In this document: one piece after another, positions 18,491-20,794 of the stretch | Layout: the number at the start of each line of letters is the position of its first letter | Position numbering within the stretch: position 1 is the first letter of the stretch | Assembly: GCF_000003605.2 (NCBI RefSeq) | Contig: NW_003106095.1 | Coordinates: 265,240-286,033, forward strand | From: Saccoglossus kowalevskii | Taxonomy: Eukaryota; Hemichordata; Enteropneusta; Harrimaniidae | Direction: 5' to 3' | DNA length: 20,794 nt | Translations under genes and position numbers: made by a program | Notes under the pieces: generated by a model | What the model saw: the letters and a program-made list of their open reading frames with translations, nothing else | What the model was told of the DNA's origin: nothing | Databases searched by the model: none

Positions 18491-18991
18491 TTCTCGCTGA
18501 GATGAAATGAAACCTGTTAACGTTGCTATGATTTCCCACTTTGTTGCTTGAGTATCAGATAATAATACATGATTGCTGGTGTTTGACTAAAAAGTTTTTT
18601 GCCACAATTGTAAGTAATTCTTGTTTTGGAAACAACTTTTTGCAAGGAATGGTGTACTTGTATTTTTTTTTTAATATAATACCAGAATAAATCAAGCTTT
18701 AAATTTGTGAATGGAATTTTAGTAAACGGAAGTAGGTTTTAAAAATGGTAATCTGATACGTTTAGAGTGAGCAGTCAGCTTTGTCAACTTTCTTAATACC
18801 AGTGTAGTTGATTTTTACATTATCATTCTAAAATCTAACATAATTGTAATTTAAACTTGTTTTGTGTATGACGAATGGTGCAAAGCTTCATACATGTACC
18901 GGTATATATAATTCCAGGGCCTCTTTCACTTAACAATTCTTTGTTGTTCTTTTATTGTGCGATATGTTGGTACATGTATAATTCTGGTACA
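18491..18991. other. AT-rich stretch, no gene
   Basis: No coding signal. TACATGTA octamers at 18891 and 18971 lie just before the family A element. Confidence 0.45.
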
Positions 18992-19202
18992 TACTGTGGA
19001 ATACTTTATTTTCATTGGAATTAATTTTCGCTGAAAAGACATTTTGAGCAGTTTGTATGGTATTTGTTTTCACTGATTTTTGATGAGTTTAATGTGAAAT
19101 ATAGGAAAAAAAGTATATTCACTGGATTTTATTTTAACGGAATCATCCTTCAGCGAAAATAGCGAAAATAAATTCCAAGCGAAAATAAAGTATTGTACAG
19201 TA
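18992..19202. mobile_element. Short inverted-repeat element, family A, copy 2 (more complete)
   Basis: The left end starts TACTGTGGAATACTTTATTT and continues to TTTTCGCTGAA. The right end, reverse complemented, starts TACTGTACAATACTTTATTT and also runs through TTTTCGCT; roughly 37 of 42 positions agree. The GCGAAAATA word is duplicated in the right arm (about 19152-19170). Same family and orientation as 9183-9360. TA flanks both ends (CATACTGT, ACAGTATAT). No transposase gene, so non-autonomous. Confidence 0.85.
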
Positions 19203-19640
19203 TATAACACTTGTTTGAATACAAGTCAAATTTCAATGCAATTTTGTAGTATACATTGTACTATGTGAGGGCGTGTTGTTTAATTCATGTGATAGCCCTA
19301 TTCTGTGTTTGCCTGTCTCAATGAATGTTAATATAATAATCACACGCTAGATTCAGGTAAAACTCGTGAGGTTTATTTAAAATCTGCTCTATCATTGACT
19401 TTAGTACTTCAGAAATAAAATATTTATATTTTAATTTAGGAGTCATGAATTATAGATAGTGATTGAGTATTATGGGATATCTTGAAGTAAATATTATTTT
19501 TTAACATGTATGCAGTTATTGGGCTACATTGTATGCTGTGTTTGTTATTGTCCCCCCCCCACTGATGTTTCACAGTCATTAAATCTACTAATATGAGCAA
19601 GGTCCTTTGAATCATTGAAATTGCCTGCAGCAAATCAGTT
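19203..19640. other. AT-rich stretch with C9 run, no gene
   Basis: A nine-base C run lies at 19552-19560. A minus-strand frame at 19436-19633 has no recognisable domain. The left limit of the LINE fragment that follows is unclear. Confidence 0.4.
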
Positions 19641-19907
19641 TACAATATTTGTGACAAACAGGAAATTGAGAACGAAAAACATTTTCTTCTCAATTGTAAT
19701 CTATACAAGGAGGAACGAGAAATCATGATCAAGAATATTTAATACGATAAAAGCAACTTGAGGACGGATGACGAACAACTTACAGATATACTAAAATGTA
19801 AAAATTACAAAACAATCATTGAGCTAGGAAAATTCATCCACACTTGTTTCAAATTACGACAAGAAAAAATCCTAAAATGCCAGATGCCTCAACCAACCAC
19901 CAAATAA
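19641..19907 (+). pseudogene. Second LINE ORF2 C-terminal fragment, with an in-frame stop
   Basis: The frame reads YNICDKQEIENEKHFLLNC and onward to a TAA at 19905-19907. It keeps the C-x9-H-x4-C half of the zinc-knuckle-like cluster (Cys 19650, His 19680, Cys 19695), but the expected first Cys, three residues before, is Tyr (TAC at 19641-19643). An in-frame TAA at 19740-19742 interrupts it. The tail (ILKCKNYKTIIELGKFIHTC) aligns with ILKLKDKQILKELSKFIYQC of the fragment at 4236-4592, so both are from the same group of elements. It is 5'-truncated and dead: no reverse transcriptase or endonuclease domain lies upstream. Confidence 0.82.
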
Positions 19908-20045
19908 TTAAATTTGTTTTTTTTCTTTTCTTTACATTCAAATGTCTGTGATTGTCTTGTGTTTTTTTGTTTTGTTTTTTGTGTTACTTTATTCTATTTT
20001 CAACTAAGATCTCACTCTGGGATACGGTTTCAATAAAGATTATTC
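19908..20045 (+). other. Probable LINE 3' UTR ending at AATAAAG
   Basis: T-rich sequence with TTTTTTTGTTTTG runs follows the stop codon and ends with GGTTTCAATAAAGATTATT (about 20026-20044), which contains a canonical AATAAA. A boundary near 20045 is plausible. No poly-A tail or target duplication is seen. Confidence 0.45.
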
Positions 20046-20379
20046 TGTTTATGATTTGCCCCCCGGGTTGGCAATGAATTATGCAAGACTTTTACACATA
20101 CTTAGTTATTGTCTTTTTCTTTGGCTTAAATTATACATCTAGCCTGACAAGCTTTCATAAGTGGCGCCTTCTGCGCTACTCAAAACCCAACGCACGCCTG
20201 ACAGAGCGATGTAGTTTTTAATTTTTGTCGGTAACAATTAAATTGCAGGAACTTCGGAAAGTTACAGCCATCAAAGCGTAACCATTCAAAGAAAAGTTTA
20301 TTTGTTTGTTTGTTGACATAATGTGTACATTTCAGGCTAAATATACATCCTATTTCATAATTAAACATCTTGTACGTCC
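20046..20379. other. Gene-free stretch with a CpG-richer segment
   Basis: 20160-20280 has more CpG than its surroundings (GGCGCC, TGCGCT, AACGCACGCC). On the minus strand TAGCGCAGAAGG matches a tRNA A-box consensus, but no B box follows, so no tRNA or SINE is called. A (TTTG)n run lies near 20300-20315. Confidence 0.4.
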
Positions 20380-20794
20380 ATTACAAACTGTCTAGAAACA
20401 TCTAGACCTGCAGTAATTGTAACATTACAAACTGTCTAGAAACGTCTAGACCTGCAGTAATTGTAACATTACAAACTCTCTAGAAACATTTTGATCTGCA
20501 GTAATGGTAACATTACAAACTCTTTAGAAACATCTTGACCTGCAGTAATGGTAACATTACAAACTCTTTAGAAACATCTTGACCTGCAGTGATGGTAACA
20601 TTACAAACTCTCTAGGAACATTTTGACCTGCATTAATTGTAATATTTCAAACTCTCTAGAAGTGTCTTGACCTGCAGTAATTGTAACATTACAAACTCTC
20701 TTGAAGTGTCTTGACCTGCAGCAATTGTAACATTACAAACTCTCTAGAAGTGTCTTGACCTGCAGTAATTGTAACATTACAAACTCTCTAGAAG
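20380..20794. repeat. 44-bp tandem array, nine full units plus a partial, continuing past the window
   Basis: Units start at 20380, 20424, 20468, 20512, 20556, 20600, 20644, 20688 and 20732, and a partial unit at 20776 is cut by the window end. Each reads ATTACAAACT, a variable TCTAGA-containing segment, then GACCTGCAGTAATTGTAAC. In the first two units the middle forms a perfect hairpin, GTCTAGA with a 4-base loop and TCTAGAC. Later units lose the pairing (units 3 and 6 ATTTTGA, 4 and 5 ATCTTGA, 7-9 GTGTCTTGA). Variants are grouped by position, which points to stepwise local duplication. No open frame or gene is associated. Confidence 0.95.

Noticed and set aside
20160-20220. tRNA A-box-like TAGCGCAGAAGG on the minus strand (possible tRNA or SINE head)
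   Set aside because: No B box at the expected distance and no cloverleaf arms could be formed.
1-20794. CRISPR array, prokaryotic operon, phage or integron
   Set aside because: No spaced identical repeats with unique spacers, no dense coding and no ribosome-binding-site pattern; base composition and repeats are those of an animal nuclear genome.

Overview
The window looks like intergenic or intronic DNA from a large, AT-rich, repeat-laden animal nuclear genome. A marine mollusc, most likely a bivalve, is the best guess. Three things point there: the octamer TACATGTA occurs at least 15 times; a 'GATGGCCGACTGG' repeat family with a TCCGTCCG-rich leader is present; and there are several small TA-flanked terminal-inverted-repeat elements. 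The phylum call rests on remembered genome flavour, not a search. No bacterial operon, rRNA, tRNA, CRISPR array or complete protein-coding gene is visible. Nearly all open reading frames over 60 codons are short, start at random, fall inside repeats or read through minisatellites.

Layout. 1-510 is unremarkable AT-rich DNA. 511-1757 is a composite repeat: a 20-bp tandem duplication, then two units of about 430 bp, each with two subrepeats of about 140 bp, then decayed subrepeats and a terminal module ending near GGGGACT. 1821-2475 is a minisatellite of 33-bp units, 19 full copies plus a partial one. 2792-2946 is a short inverted-repeat element (family B). 4236-4592 is the 3' coding end of a 5'-truncated non-LTR retrotransposon. 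4788-4870 has four ATTGG (reverse CCAAT) motifs at 22-24 bp spacing. 5034-5165 and 5749-5801 are small fold-back elements. 5890-6162 on the minus strand is the best, still weak, candidate for a cellular exon. 6640-7045 and 10318-10490 are decayed relatives of the composite repeat. 7158-7180 and 7685-7777 are strong inverted repeats. 9183-9360 and 18992-19202 are two copies of inverted-repeat family A. 9417-9572 is a second family B copy in the opposite orientation. 14949-15163 and 17233-17429 are further TACTGTAAA-ended elements. 18369-18490 is a short retroposed insertion with a 24-T (antisense poly-A) tract and a 12-bp target duplication. 19641-19907 is a second LINE 3' coding fragment, with an in-frame stop, and its presumed 3' UTR runs to about 20045. 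20380-20794 is a 44-bp tandem array that runs off the window.

Together the window records mobile-element activity: LINE-type retrotransposition (two 3' coding remnants and one poly-A retroposed fragment), DNA-transposon-derived short inverted-repeat elements, and local tandem amplification. I found no convincing new biological system. The most useful observations are the matched repeat pairs, the retroposition footprint, the hairpin-bearing 44-bp array, the CCAAT cluster and the 19-bp inverted repeat.
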